The notes under the pieces were generated by a model. It was not told where the DNA came from. It ran no database searches and saw only the letters and a program-made list of their open reading frames with translations. Below are positions 18,071 to 26,214 of a stretch of 64,000 nucleotides of DNA, in pieces (the first letter of the stretch is position 1; each line of letters begins with the position of its first letter). This DNA comes from Salinispora arenicola (GTDB taxonomy: Bacteria > Actinomycetota > Actinomycetes > Mycobacteriales > Micromonosporaceae). The stretch covers positions 4,526,001 through 4,590,000 of the forward strand of contig NZ_VFOL01000001.1 in assembly GCF_006716065.1 (NCBI RefSeq), read 5' to 3'. The position numbers and the translations under genes are program-made.

Positions 18071-19204
18071 TCAGGAGGGTTGATGGCCTCCAGAGTCTGT
18101 GGAGCGCAGTCGTGCACACGCTTGTTCACTCGCCCGTTGCAGCCGTTCGGTGGCATCGCGGGACAGACCACGTTCGGCCGCCGTCCAGGAGACCCAGGCG
18201 TGGACGACGTCCGGAAGGACGTCGTCCACGTCCGGATCGCCGATGACGTCCGGGGTCAGCCCCGGCAGGCCCAGAGCCGCCACCACCCGACGCGGGCCGA
18301 GACGCAACGGATGACAGACAGCCCGGTCGGTAAGCTGCTCGACGAACAGGTCGACGGCCTGGCTCGTCACGTCGTCCGCGGGCAGTTTGGCGGCGGCGTC
18401 GGACGTGAGGAACGCCCGCTTCATGAGCTCGACGTCCACACTGTCGGGGATCGGATCCGGCGGCGCGGCGGCGGCGCTCAACGCCCGGGCGCGGGCCAGG
18501 GTCAACGCCCGCATCGTCCGGTACGCCGTTGGCGCCGGATTCGGTTGGTACTCCCGATCCTCCAGTACCTCGTCCGAGGTGGCGACCGCGTCCTCCAACA
18601 ACCGCCGGGCGTACGCCGGGTCGACCGACTCGGTGACCAGACCATCGACGCCGTCCGCGCGGCGCAGGACGTCGCGCAGCACTTCCACGTCCATGCCGAG
18701 CGTCAACTCTCGAAACAGGCCACCGTCGACCGCGAGGTCAATCATGGCAAGGATGCCGTGCTCATCGTCTCCGTCGTAGGAGAAGGCACACAACACGAAG
18801 GCCGTCTCGTCGAAGGGGTCGTGCGCCCACCAGCAGCCTTCCACTCGCACCCGGCCAATCGAGGACGCCCAGGACGTGTCCGGCACGCCCTGCCGGACGA
18901 GCCGCTCGGCGTGTAACCCGGCCAGCTCACGTTGCGTGTCGACCGGACTCATCGCGTGGAACGCCCGCAACGCCGCCACCGCCGTAGCCGTCTCCCGCCG
19001 ACCCAGCTCCTGGATGACCAGGGCATCCTCCCGCGCGGCGACCTCCAGTGACGGCCCGATCCCCTCCGCACCTTGGTGGGCGAGCAACTGCGTCATTCCC
19101 TGCTCGATGTCCCACGACGAACCATTCGCCATGATCGAGAAGTTCCACTCCACGAAGTCAGCGCCCGCAACGGCCCGGTCGGCGCCCTGTTCGCTGTCAT
19201 CCAT
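18071..19204 (-). CDS. Hypothetical cytosolic protein, unknown function
   Basis: A 377-aa soluble, acidic protein with no signal peptide or membrane segment. I recognise no domain. Visible features are a Trp-rich N-terminal part (FVEWNFSIMANGSSWD), a strand-rich VRVEGCWWAHDPFDETAFVLCAFSYDG, and a helical C-terminal half ending in RLQRASEQACARLR. Codon use matches a real high-GC gene across its length. Its 3' end abuts the break point of the truncated MFS gene. A perfect 14-bp inverted repeat lies inside it at 18199-18230. It may have arrived together with the event that truncated the transporter. Confidence 0.7.
   Translation of the reverse strand: MDDSEQGADRAVAGADFVEWNFSIMANGSSWDIEQGMTQLLAHQGAEGIGPSLEVAAREDALVIQELGRRETATAVAALRAFHAMSPVDTQRELAGLHAERLVRQGVPDTSWASSIGRVRVEGCWWAHDPFDETAFVLCAFSYDGDDEHGILAMIDLAVDGGLFRELTLGMDVEVLRDVLRRADGVDGLVTESVDPAYARRLLEDAVATSDEVLEDREYQPNPAPTAYRTMRALTLARARALSAAAAPPDPIPDSVDVELMKRAFLTSDAAAKLPADDVTSQAVDLFVEQLTDRAVCHPLRLGPRRVVAALGLPGLTPDVIGDPDVDDVLPDVVHAWVSWTAAERGLSRDATERLQRASEQACARLRSTDSGGHQPS
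18199..18230. repeat. Perfect inverted repeat inside a coding region
   Basis: Arms CGTGGACGACGTCC and GGACGTCGTCCACG, 14 bp each, are separated by GGAA. The repeat lies within the hypothetical gene, encoding its DVDDVLPDVVHAW region. It could form a very stable RNA hairpin near the 3' end of that message. Confidence 0.7.
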
Positions 19205-19320
19205 CCCCGGATTGTCGCAGCTGGCCGGTCACCGGACGACCATCCTCGCCGCACGGCTGGCCCGTTGCCGACCCGGAAGGGTCGACTCCATGTGCGGTGA
19301 CTGAAGGAGGGACGTGGGGC

Positions 19321-19352
19321 CACGAGCGCGGGCCATCGACGGCCCGCTCGTG
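19321..19352 (-). terminator. Likely terminator of the cold-shock protein gene
   Basis: Arms CACGAGCGCGGGCC and GGCCCGCTCGTG pair over 12 bp with a 2-nt bulge and a 6-nt loop, ending 5 bp beyond the stop of the cold-shock gene. It also separates that transcript from the next gene on the same strand. Confidence 0.65.
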
Positions 19353-19356
19353 ATCG

Positions 19357-19773
19357 TCAGTCCTCGACCCAGCCGTATCGGCGGGCCATTGTGACCAGTG
19401 CCCGGCGGGCCTCGACAATCTGCGCGCCGGTCATCGTGGGCACATTCGCCAGCAGCAGCTCAGCGACGGAGCTTTCAAACTGCCCAACGGCCAGAACGTC
19501 GCACTCGCCCTCCTCGTCGGACAGCGGCTGGGAACGGGTCGACGTGCTCCGGTTCGGCCCGTTGGCCGGGGCCGACTCCAGCACGACACTCGCGACCTTC
19601 AGACCCCGTTCGGACTGCACGACCTCGTAGCTCACCCGCATACCAGCGGCGACAGCATGCCGCTGATCACCGAAGTCGTTCGCGTGCACAAAGACGTCAT
19701 CTCCACCCCCAAACGGTGCGATGAACCCGTAGCCACGAACGTCATCGAATCGAACGATCGTCCCTTTTTCCAC
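19357..19773 (-). CDS. Cold-shock domain protein with C-terminal extension
   Basis: A 138-aa protein. The N-terminal cold-shock domain (residues 1-65) has RNP1-like RGYGFIAP and RNP2 DVFVH, so it should bind single-stranded RNA or DNA. The C-terminal 70 residues are acidic then helical (VAELLLANVPTMTGAQIVEARRALVTMARRYGW), as in the longer actinomycete Csp variants. GTG 19771-19773 is chosen because GGGGGA lies 5 nt upstream and it places the domain at the N-terminus as usual. A hairpin 5 bp after the stop probably terminates it. Confidence 0.88.
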   Translation of the reverse strand: MEKGTIVRFDDVRGYGFIAPFGGGDDVFVHANDFGDQRHAVAAGMRVSYEVVQSERGLKVASVVLESAPANGPNRSTSTRSQPLSDEEGECDVLAVGQFESSVAELLLANVPTMTGAQIVEARRALVTMARRYGWVED

Positions 19774-20116
19774 CACATTCCCCCAACAACGAACAACCAC
19801 CAACGCTGAAGCATGTGACCCACGGATGACGTGTCACACGCCGATGCCAGCCTAGCGACTCGCACGGCGGACAGGGACCGGGCGTCAGCTGCCGGCCTCT
19901 CGCGCCGCCGTCGCCGCCGGCCCGAGCTGCAGGTTGAGCGCGGTAGCGCCGAGCAGTCGCGCCGTCGTACCAAGGCGGCGAACAGGCCATCGACGAACGG
20001 CCGAGCACTGTCGGGCATCCGGTACCAGGGTGACCTCCGCTCGCCCCGGGCTTTCCAGCCGGCCGAGCGGCAGGGGGCATGCCCGCACCGGGCGTCAGCG
20101 ATCTCTGTACCGCGTC
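19774..20116. other. 343-bp intergenic region
   Basis: Holds the promoter region of the cold-shock gene (AT-richer next to 19774-19850). The remainder has coding-like GC bias on the minus strand but no frame I can assign; it may be a decayed gene fragment. No RNA gene or repeat seen. Confidence 0.5.
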
Positions 20117-20737
20117 TCACGCCACCAGGTAAACCTCCGAGATCGCGGCGAGTACCTGGTCACGGGCGGCTTCGGCGGGACGGACGCCGATGAGTACGTA
20201 GTAGGCCAACCCTTCGGCGAGGGCCACGAGTGTCACGGCCACCTCCGCAGGATTGGTCTGGGCACGCAGGCGCCCAGCGGCTTGGTCGTAGCGGAGCAGG
20301 TCGGCGAGTCGGTCGTGCAGGTGGGCGTAGTCGACGCGCAGGCGGGCGGCGATGGCCTCGTCGGCCAGCGCCGCCGCGGTGAACGACTGGCGTACCCGCA
20401 GGTGGGCGCGGGTGACGGCGTCATACGGAATGAGTTCGGTGAGCACCACGGTGAGCAGGCGCCGTCGGCTGACGTCCCGGTCGTCGGGTCCGGCCTTGGC
20501 GGCAATCCGGCCACTGGACAGGGCGTTGCCCCGCTCGAAGGCGGCCTCGATCAGTTCTCGCTTGGCGGGGAAGTAGTGCTGGACCCGGCCGGGCGACACG
20601 CCGGCCTGGGCGGCCACCGCGGCCAGGGACACGGCCGCCAGCCCGCGTTCGGCAACAATGGCCAGTACCGCATCTGCGATCTCGTTGCGCCGATGCTCGT
20701 GCTCGGAGCCCACCCCTCGAGTTCGAACGGCCGCCAA
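20117..20737 (-). CDS. TetR-family repressor, divergent from MFS exporter
   Basis: A 206-aa regulator with an N-terminal TetR helix-turn-helix (IADAVLAIVAERGLAAVSLAAVAAQAGVSPGRVQHYFPAKREL) and a ligand-binding C-terminal domain. TTG 20737 is the likely start, with GGGAGGGA about 7 nt upstream; a GTG at 20713 is an alternative. It is divergent from an EmrB/QacA-type exporter across 88 bp that contain a near-perfect 16-bp palindrome, the usual layout for a local drug-responsive repressor. Confidence 0.9.
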   Translation of the reverse strand: MAAVRTRGVGSEHEHRRNEIADAVLAIVAERGLAAVSLAAVAAQAGVSPGRVQHYFPAKRELIEAAFERGNALSSGRIAAKAGPDDRDVSRRRLLTVVLTELIPYDAVTRAHLRVRQSFTAAALADEAIAARLRVDYAHLHDRLADLLRYDQAAGRLRAQTNPAEVAVTLVALAEGLAYYVLIGVRPAEAARDQVLAAISEVYLVA

Positions 20738-20807
20738 CCCTGCTCCCTCCCGGCCCCATACCCCAGGTTGCCCAGACGTTGATTCATGACTACTGTCTGC
20801 ATCATAG

Positions 20808-20823
20808 CAATGCGATCACATTG
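20808..20823. promoter_or_regulatory. Candidate TetR operator over the MFS promoter
   Basis: CAATGCGATCACATTG is symmetric at 14 of 16 positions around a central GATC. It lies directly after a plausible promoter (TTGATT, 17 bp, TCATAG) and 3-15 bp before the candidate start codons of the exporter, so bound repressor would block transcription initiation. Confidence 0.62.
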
Positions 20824-20825
20824 AT

Positions 20826-22280
20826 TTGGTGGGCATCGTGGGGTGGCGGGACGGGGGCGATCCAGGCACACGGCGCGTCACCGCCGACAGGGACGCGACC
20901 TCCGGCCGACCGGCGCTCCTCCTGGCCTGCACCGCGCAGTTTCTGGTGGTGCTCGACGTATCAGTGGTCAACGTCGCGCTCCCGTCCATCGAACGGGCCC
21001 TCGCCCTTTCACCGTCCGGCCTGCCGTGGGTGGCCAACGCCTACGCGCTGGTCTTCGGAGGCTTCCTTCTGTTGGGTGGCCGGCTGGCCGACGTGTATGG
21101 CCGCAGGCTGGTCTTCATCACCGGACTGGGGCTGTTCACGACCGCGAGTCTCGTCGGCGGGCTCGCATCCACCGCCGGTGTGCTGGTCAGCGCCCGCGGT
21201 TTCCAGGGCCTCGGCGCCGCCGTGCTGGCACCCGCCACCCTGACGATCCTCACCACGACCTTTCCGCACGGGCCCGCCCGTACCCGTGCGCTGGCCGTCT
21301 GGACCGCGGTCAGCCTGGCCGGCGGCGCGGTCGGCAACCTCCTCAGCGGCGCCCTCACCGAGTACCTGACCTGGCGGTCGACACTGCTGATCAACGTACC
21401 GATCGGCACGCTCGGCATCGTCGTGGCAGCTGCCACGCTGACCGGAGGGCGCCCCCGTGACCGGGTGTGCCGTCTCGACGTCAGGGGCGCCGTCCTGATC
21501 ACCATCGCCCTGATCGCGGTGACCTACGCCGTCACGACCAGCTACCCGCACGGCTGGCGTGATCCGATCACCACGACGGCGTTGGGCGCTGGCCTGGTCT
21601 GCCTGGCCGCCTTCGTCGTGGTTGAGGCACGCGGCGCCGAACCACGACTCCTGCCACTGCGGCTGCTGCGAAGCAGGGCGATCTGGCTGGGCAACCTGCT
21701 GATGTTGCTCGTCGGGGCCGCCTTCCAGATCCCGCTGTGGTACTTCCTGACCCTGTACCTGCAACAGGTACTCGAACTCACCCCGTTACAAACCGGGGCC
21801 GGGTTTTTACCCCACACCCTGCTGATGATGCTCGTCGGCATGCGCGTGACCCCGTGGCTGATGCGACACGTGCCCGCCCGGACCCTGGTCGTCGTCGGAA
21901 CCGTCACCGCGGCGACCGGTTTCTGGTGGCAGAGCCAGATCACCGCGCACAGCACCTACCTGTCCGGTGTGCTGGGCCCGGCCATCGTGATCTCAGTCGG
22001 CGGCGGGTTGCTCATCGTGCCACTGACCGCCGTGGTGACCTCCGCTGGTTCCGGGGCCGACGCCGGGGCAGCATCCGGACTGATGAACACCGCCAAGCAG
22101 CTCGGTGGCGCGCTCGGCCTGGCACTCCTGAGCACGTCGACCATCAGGAGCTCGTCCACCAGGGCTGATCTCAGCAACGGATACGCTCAGGCCTTCGCGA
22201 TCACCGCCGTGATCCTGGCGCTCACCGCCGTCATGGCGCTCGCCCTACCAGTCCGAGATCCCGCCGACACCCGGACGTAG
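20826..22280 (+). CDS. MFS drug efflux transporter (DHA2, EmrB/QacA type)
   Basis: About 484 aa with 14 predicted transmembrane helices. Family motifs: AQFLVVLDVSVVNVALPSIE in helix 1, LLGGRLADVYGRR in loop 2-3, and a helix-5 segment WTAVSLAGGAVGNLLSG in the position of antiporter motif C. It would export hydrophobic toxins using the proton gradient. Possible starts are TTG 20826, GTG 20829 or GTG 20838, none with a ribosome site; the message may be leaderless because the promoter and operator end just upstream. The neighbouring TetR gene is its probable repressor. Confidence 0.9.
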   Translation: MVGIVGWRDGGDPGTRRVTADRDATSGRPALLLACTAQFLVVLDVSVVNVALPSIERALALSPSGLPWVANAYALVFGGFLLLGGRLADVYGRRLVFITGLGLFTTASLVGGLASTAGVLVSARGFQGLGAAVLAPATLTILTTTFPHGPARTRALAVWTAVSLAGGAVGNLLSGALTEYLTWRSTLLINVPIGTLGIVVAAATLTGGRPRDRVCRLDVRGAVLITIALIAVTYAVTTSYPHGWRDPITTTALGAGLVCLAAFVVVEARGAEPRLLPLRLLRSRAIWLGNLLMLLVGAAFQIPLWYFLTLYLQQVLELTPLQTGAGFLPHTLLMMLVGMRVTPWLMRHVPARTLVVVGTVTAATGFWWQSQITAHSTYLSGVLGPAIVISVGGGLLIVPLTAVVTSAGSGADAGAASGLMNTAKQLGGALGLALLSTSTIRSSSTRADLSNGYAQAFAITAVILALTAVMALALPVRDPADTRT

Positions 22281-22609
22281 CAGCCGTGCGCCACCGCCCC
22301 TCAGCTGACCGGAGACGTCCCAGGCCCGGCCCGGCGCGAGACCAGCCCGAATTTCGATCGGACGGTAGCGAGCCATCCCACCTGGGACGCCGAAAGAACT
22401 GGCCGGTGCCCGTGAGCGCCTCGGCGCATCCACGAACCACGACACAACAATGACTCACAAGATTGTTGTGAACGCCGCGACCCGTGACACTGTCGCCACC
22501 ACTGATCACACCTACCGCGAATCCGGATCCGATTATTCATAAGGCGCTAACAATGCGCTCCTAGATTCGCTTGTAGGAATCCACAACCCCCGTATCAACT
22601 GGAGGTTCC
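22281..22609. other. 329-bp intergenic region with a 9-bp inverted repeat
   Basis: Contains the inverted repeat at 22443-22470 and, nearer the next gene, an AT-rich stretch (about 22520-22580) that is the likely promoter of the secreted repeat protein, with a GGAGG ribosome site just before 22610. No gene seen. Confidence 0.6.
22443..22470. promoter_or_regulatory. Inverted repeat CACAACAAT-N10-ATTGTTGTG
   Basis: Perfect 9-bp arms with a 10-nt spacer, unusually A/T-rich for this genome. It lies 163 bp after the MFS stop and 140 bp before the secreted repeat protein. It could be an operator for the latter or a weak terminator of the former. Confidence 0.5.
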
Positions 22610-23083
22610 GTGCGCTCCGTTCGTCAGACCGTGTCCCGCCTGATCGCCACCGCTACCCTCGTTGTCGTCGGCCTGGCCGCCGCACCTGCGGCCGCCCACG
22701 GCGCCGACCAATCCACCGAGCCCGCCACCCAGGTGAACGCCTTCTGGTCCTGCTCGGTGCCGTCCGGATACACCTACACGGCGGTACGGCGACAGCTCAA
22801 CGTCTGCAACCCCGGCGGCTTCGCCAACTCCTACTATGTCGTCGCTCCCAGCAACGGGATCTGGGCCTGTACCGTGCCGTCCGGATACACCTACACGGCG
22901 GCACGGCGACAGCTCAACGTCTGCAACCCCAGCGGCTTCGCCAACTCCTACTACCTGCGGGTACCCCAGGCCGGGATCTGGGCCTGCACCGTCCCACCCG
23001 GCTTCTCGTACTCCGCCGTACGGCGACAGCTCAACGTCTGCAACCCCAGCGGCTTCGCCAACTCCTACCTACTGGTCGGCTAA
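22610..23083 (+). CDS. Secreted protein of three tandem ~37-residue Cys-containing repeats
   Basis: A 157-aa exported protein. The signal peptide (SRLIATATLVVVGLAAAPAAA) ends near residue 29. The mature part is three near-identical repeats of about 37 residues starting at W46, W84 and W122. Each follows W-x-C-x-VP-x-G-x-x-Y-x-A-x-RRQLNVCNP and ends GFANSY. Each repeat has two Cys, probably one intra-repeat disulfide. Nucleotide identity between repeats is also high, so the duplication is recent or under gene conversion. I cannot name the family. A cell-surface or ligand-binding role is possible. GTG 22610 has a GGAGG 5 nt upstream. Confidence 0.82.
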   Translation: MRSVRQTVSRLIATATLVVVGLAAAPAAAHGADQSTEPATQVNAFWSCSVPSGYTYTAVRRQLNVCNPGGFANSYYVVAPSNGIWACTVPSGYTYTAARRQLNVCNPSGFANSYYLRVPQAGIWACTVPPGFSYSAVRRQLNVCNPSGFANSYLLVG

Positions 23084-23449
23084 CCATCGCCAGGCCGGAC
23101 GACGGCACCCGACCCGGCGGGAGCTGGGCAGCACCAACCACCAGTGGTGGTGGTGGTGGTGTCGCCCCGCCCACCGCCAGCGCAACACCACCAGGCTCCA
23201 ACCCGAACTGACGACCTACCGCTTCCGGCTATGGCACCAGGGGTGTGCGGGTGACGCGAGGCCACCCGCACACTCCAGCCGCATGTGGTGACGGTGGCTG
23301 GCCCCTGGTGCACGCGAGCCGCGGTTGGGCCAGCGGCCCGGGCCCGGACGCTGTGAACAATGTAACCATGATGGCCTGGACGACGGTAAATCTTGTTAGG
23401 ATTCCGCATTTCTTCATGTCACCACCTTGAAGAAGGGATCCGCCGAAAA
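23084..23449. other. 366-bp intergenic region with nested inverted repeats
   Basis: Holds six GTG triplets (23144-23161), the nested hairpin element at 23234-23311, and an AT-richer stretch (about 23350-23420) that is the likely promoter of the dioxygenase gene. No protein gene seen. Confidence 0.55.
23234..23311. other. Nested inverted-repeat element, possible structured RNA or terminator
   Basis: An inner hairpin has perfect 11-bp arms GTGTGCGGGTG (23243-23253) and CACCCGCACAC (23263-23273). An outer pair GCACCAGGGG (23234-23243) and CCCCTGGTGC (23302-23311) is also perfect over 10 bp. The structures share one base and could alternate. The position, 150-230 bp after the repeat-protein stop, fits a terminator; the alternative pairing also fits an attenuator for the downstream gene. 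Confidence 0.55.
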
Positions 23450-24292
23450 ATGAATGACGTGGACACCGCGCGCTATCCACTGGCCGACCCGGGAAGCGAT
23501 GCATGGGAACGCGTCGTTTCCCGAACACGCGCCGAACTGCGCGACCACGGTTGCAGCGTGCTACCGGAGTTCATTCGGCCGAGCAGCTGGGAGACGCTGC
23601 GACGGGAAGGGGCCGAACTCGCCCCCCGGGCCTACTACGACGTTGAGGAAACCAACGTCTACAACACACACGTCGATGACGACCTGCCCGCCGACCACCC
23701 GGGCCGGATCATCATGCAGCGCGGCAACGCCTTCGTTCCCCGGGACCGGATCCCCACCGGCAGCGTCATCCACCGGCTCTACCGCGACCCGTCGTTCGTA
23801 CGCTTCGTCGCCGCCTGCTTCGAACTCCCGGCGCTACACGAGCTCGCCGACCCACTGTCCGGCCTGGTGCTCAACGTCGTGCGGCCCGGCATGGACCACC
23901 CGTGGCACTTCGACATCAACGAGTTCACCGTCAGCCTGCTGACACAGGTACCGGAAGAGGGCGGTGTCTTCGAGTACTGCCCGAACATCCGTTCGGCCGA
24001 CGCGGAGAACTTCGACGCCGTCCGATCGGTGCTCACCGGTGCCGACCGCTCGCCGGTGCGGGCCCAGACCCTACGCCCCGGCGACCTTCAGCTGTTTCGA
24101 GGACGGTACGCGCTACACCGGGTGAGCGCGGTACACGGGGCCACCGACCGACACACCGCGATCTTCGCCTACTCCGAACGCCCCGGGGTGATGGGCAGCG
24201 TCACCCGCACGCGGCAGCTGTTCGGACGGGTCCTGCCCACGCACCGTGACGCCGAGCGCGATGCCGTTCGCGTCGACCAGCTGCTGGACTAG
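23450..24292 (+). CDS. 2-oxoglutarate/Fe(II)-dependent oxygenase (phytanoyl-CoA-hydroxylase/ArpA-like)
   Basis: A 280-aa cytosolic protein with a double-stranded beta-helix dioxygenase core. Iron ligands are the HxD of HPWHFDINEFTVS (residues about 150-162) and the distal His in YALHRVSA. RHTAIFAY supplies the Arg expected to bind 2-oxoglutarate. ATG 23450 has an AAGGGA site about 10 nt upstream. The next gene, 122 bp on, is a choline/carnitine acyltransferase on the same strand, so a shared small-molecule substrate (hydroxylated amino acid or quaternary amine) is worth considering. Exact substrate unknown. Confidence 0.82.
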   Translation: MNDVDTARYPLADPGSDAWERVVSRTRAELRDHGCSVLPEFIRPSSWETLRREGAELAPRAYYDVEETNVYNTHVDDDLPADHPGRIIMQRGNAFVPRDRIPTGSVIHRLYRDPSFVRFVAACFELPALHELADPLSGLVLNVVRPGMDHPWHFDINEFTVSLLTQVPEEGGVFEYCPNIRSADAENFDAVRSVLTGADRSPVRAQTLRPGDLQLFRGRYALHRVSAVHGATDRHTAIFAYSERPGVMGSVTRTRQLFGRVLPTHRDAERDAVRVDQLLD

Positions 24293-24414
24293 CCTCCGCG
24301 AGGACCGCCCCGTCGTTTCGACCGGACGGGGGACCTTTCGACGGCATAACCTTTGACCCTGACCGGTCCTTGGCCAGCAGGCCGCCCGATGTGCAGTGAA
24401 TTCCAGGAGGCCGA

Positions 24415-26214
24415 GTGAAAACGTTCGACAACGAGGACAAGCTGCCCCCGGTGCCGTTGCCCGCGCTGGAGGACACGTGCGCCCGGTTCCTCGAGTGGTC
24501 CAGGCCGCTACTGACGGAGCAGGAGTTCGCCGAGACCGAGGCCGCAGTGCAGGAGTTCGGGCAGGCCGACGGTCCGGGGCCGAAGCTGCACGCCGACCTG
24601 GTGCGGTACAACGCCGATCCCACCACCCACAGCTGGTTGGATACCTTCTGGCCGGCACGCTACCTCGGTAGGCGAGACCGGATCGCGTTGAACGCCAACT
24701 TCTTCTTCCTGTTCCGCGACACTCCGTTGCGCGGGTTCGCCGACCCACAGGTGGAACGCGCGGCGCGACTCATCACCGCCGCCGTCAACTACAAGACCCG
24801 ACTGGACGAGGAACGCCTCCCGGCGGCGGTGACGCGCGGCAGGCCACTGTCGATGGAGCAGAACAAGTTTCTGTTCTCCACCACCCGTATCCCGGGGCCC
24901 GTGCAGGACACAGTCCGGGCGCCGTACAGCGACGAGATGCCCGGCCCGTCGACAGCGCGACACGTCGTGGTGTTCCACCATGGCAACGCGTTCCGAATGG
25001 ACGTTATCGGTCCGGGTGGGCATCCGTACTCCCTCGACGATGTGATCGCCGGCCTGCGTCAGGTACACAAGGCCGGTCTCGCGCAGCCGGCGACGGCGGC
25101 GGGTCACCTCACCACCATGGCCCGAGCCGAGTGGGCGGCGACCAGGCAACGGTTGCTGGCGCTGAATCCCGGCAACGCCGCAGCGCTGGACACCATCGAG
25201 ACGGCGTTGTTCTGCGTGTGCCTGGAGGACCTGACGCCGGCCGACGACCTGGCGGCCTGCGACCAGTTGCTCCACGGTGACAGTGGCAACCGGTGGTTCG
25301 ACAAGGCGGTGTCGCTCATCGTGTTCGCTGACGGCACGGCCGGCATCAACGTGGAACACTGCGAGCTGGACGGCACCACCATCCTCAGCTTCGTCGATAC
25401 GGTGCTCACCGGGTCGCCGGAGGAGCACGCCGCGCAGTCGGGCGCGGTGACGCAGGGGGTACCGGCAATCGAGCCGGTCACATTCGTCCTCGATGACAGC
25501 CTGCGAGCCGACATCGCCGCTGCGGCACGGTCGTTCGCCCAATTCGGCGCGGACACCGCCACCGTGACACTGTCCGTCGACGAGTTCGGGGTGGACGAGG
25601 TCAAGCGGCTGCGGATGTCCCCGGACGCGTTCGCGCAGATGGCATACCAGCTCGCGCACAGGCGGGCCAAGGGCTTCATCGGCGCCACGTACGAGTCCAT
25701 CGCCACTCGGCAGTACCTGCGGGGGCGTACCGAGGCGATGCGTGTCGTCACGCCAGAGGTGCTGCGGTTCGTATCTGTCATGGACGACGTCACCGCGTCG
25801 CCCGAGCAGCGGCGGGCAGCGTTCCGCGCCGCGGCTGACAAACATGTCGAACGGGCGAAGCAGTGCCAGGCCGGTGCGGCGCCGGAGCAGCACCTGTGGG
25901 AGCTACAGCTGATCCAGAAACGACACGGGGCAGCACTGGGCGTGCCGGAGGAGCCCCGGCTGTACGAGACGCCGGGGTGGCTCACGATGCGGGATGACTA
26001 CCTGAGCACCAGTTCAGCGCCGTCGACCAGCATCCGTTACTTCGGTTTCGGCGCCACCAGTAGTCGCTGCATCGGAATCGCCTACGTGCTGTTACCGGAC
26101 CGGTTCAACCTGTATCTCAGTACTCCGCGCCCGGTCGCCGGCCTGATGCACACGTTCGCCGAGCAGCTCCGCGCGGCGTTGCGCGAGCTGCGCGACCTGC
26201 TCGAGGAGCGGTAG
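24415..26214 (+). CDS. Choline/carnitine O-acyltransferase family protein
   Basis: A 599-aa enzyme of the carnitine/choline acyltransferase family, which moves acyl groups between CoA and a quaternary-amine alcohol. The catalytic His lies in INVEHCELDGT (about residues 314-324). The conserved YESIATRQYLRGRTEAMR block, which contacts CoA and the carboxylate of carnitine, is intact at about 422-440. Length and motif order match eukaryotic enzymes; the family is uncommon in bacteria. GTG 24415 has GGAGG 4 nt upstream. It probably shares a transcript with the preceding 2-oxoglutarate oxygenase. The acyl acceptor is not known. Confidence 0.9.
   Translation: MKTFDNEDKLPPVPLPALEDTCARFLEWSRPLLTEQEFAETEAAVQEFGQADGPGPKLHADLVRYNADPTTHSWLDTFWPARYLGRRDRIALNANFFFLFRDTPLRGFADPQVERAARLITAAVNYKTRLDEERLPAAVTRGRPLSMEQNKFLFSTTRIPGPVQDTVRAPYSDEMPGPSTARHVVVFHHGNAFRMDVIGPGGHPYSLDDVIAGLRQVHKAGLAQPATAAGHLTTMARAEWAATRQRLLALNPGNAAALDTIETALFCVCLEDLTPADDLAACDQLLHGDSGNRWFDKAVSLIVFADGTAGINVEHCELDGTTILSFVDTVLTGSPEEHAAQSGAVTQGVPAIEPVTFVLDDSLRADIAAAARSFAQFGADTATVTLSVDEFGVDEVKRLRMSPDAFAQMAYQLAHRRAKGFIGATYESIATRQYLRGRTEAMRVVTPEVLRFVSVMDDVTASPEQRRAAFRAAADKHVERAKQCQAGAAPEQHLWELQLIQKRHGAALGVPEEPRLYETPGWLTMRDDYLSTSSAPSTSIRYFGFGATSSRCIGIAYVLLPDRFNLYLSTPRPVAGLMHTFAEQLRAALRELRDLLEER

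Noticed and set aside
18071..18916. Continuation of the MFS frame to 18916 as one long protein
   Set aside because: Beyond about 18067 it is just the antisense of a gene with clear coding bias on the other strand.
23144..23161. Six GTG triplets as a candidate microsatellite or CRISPR-like repeat
   Set aside because: Short simple repeat without spacers; no CRISPR array or cas genes anywhere in the window.
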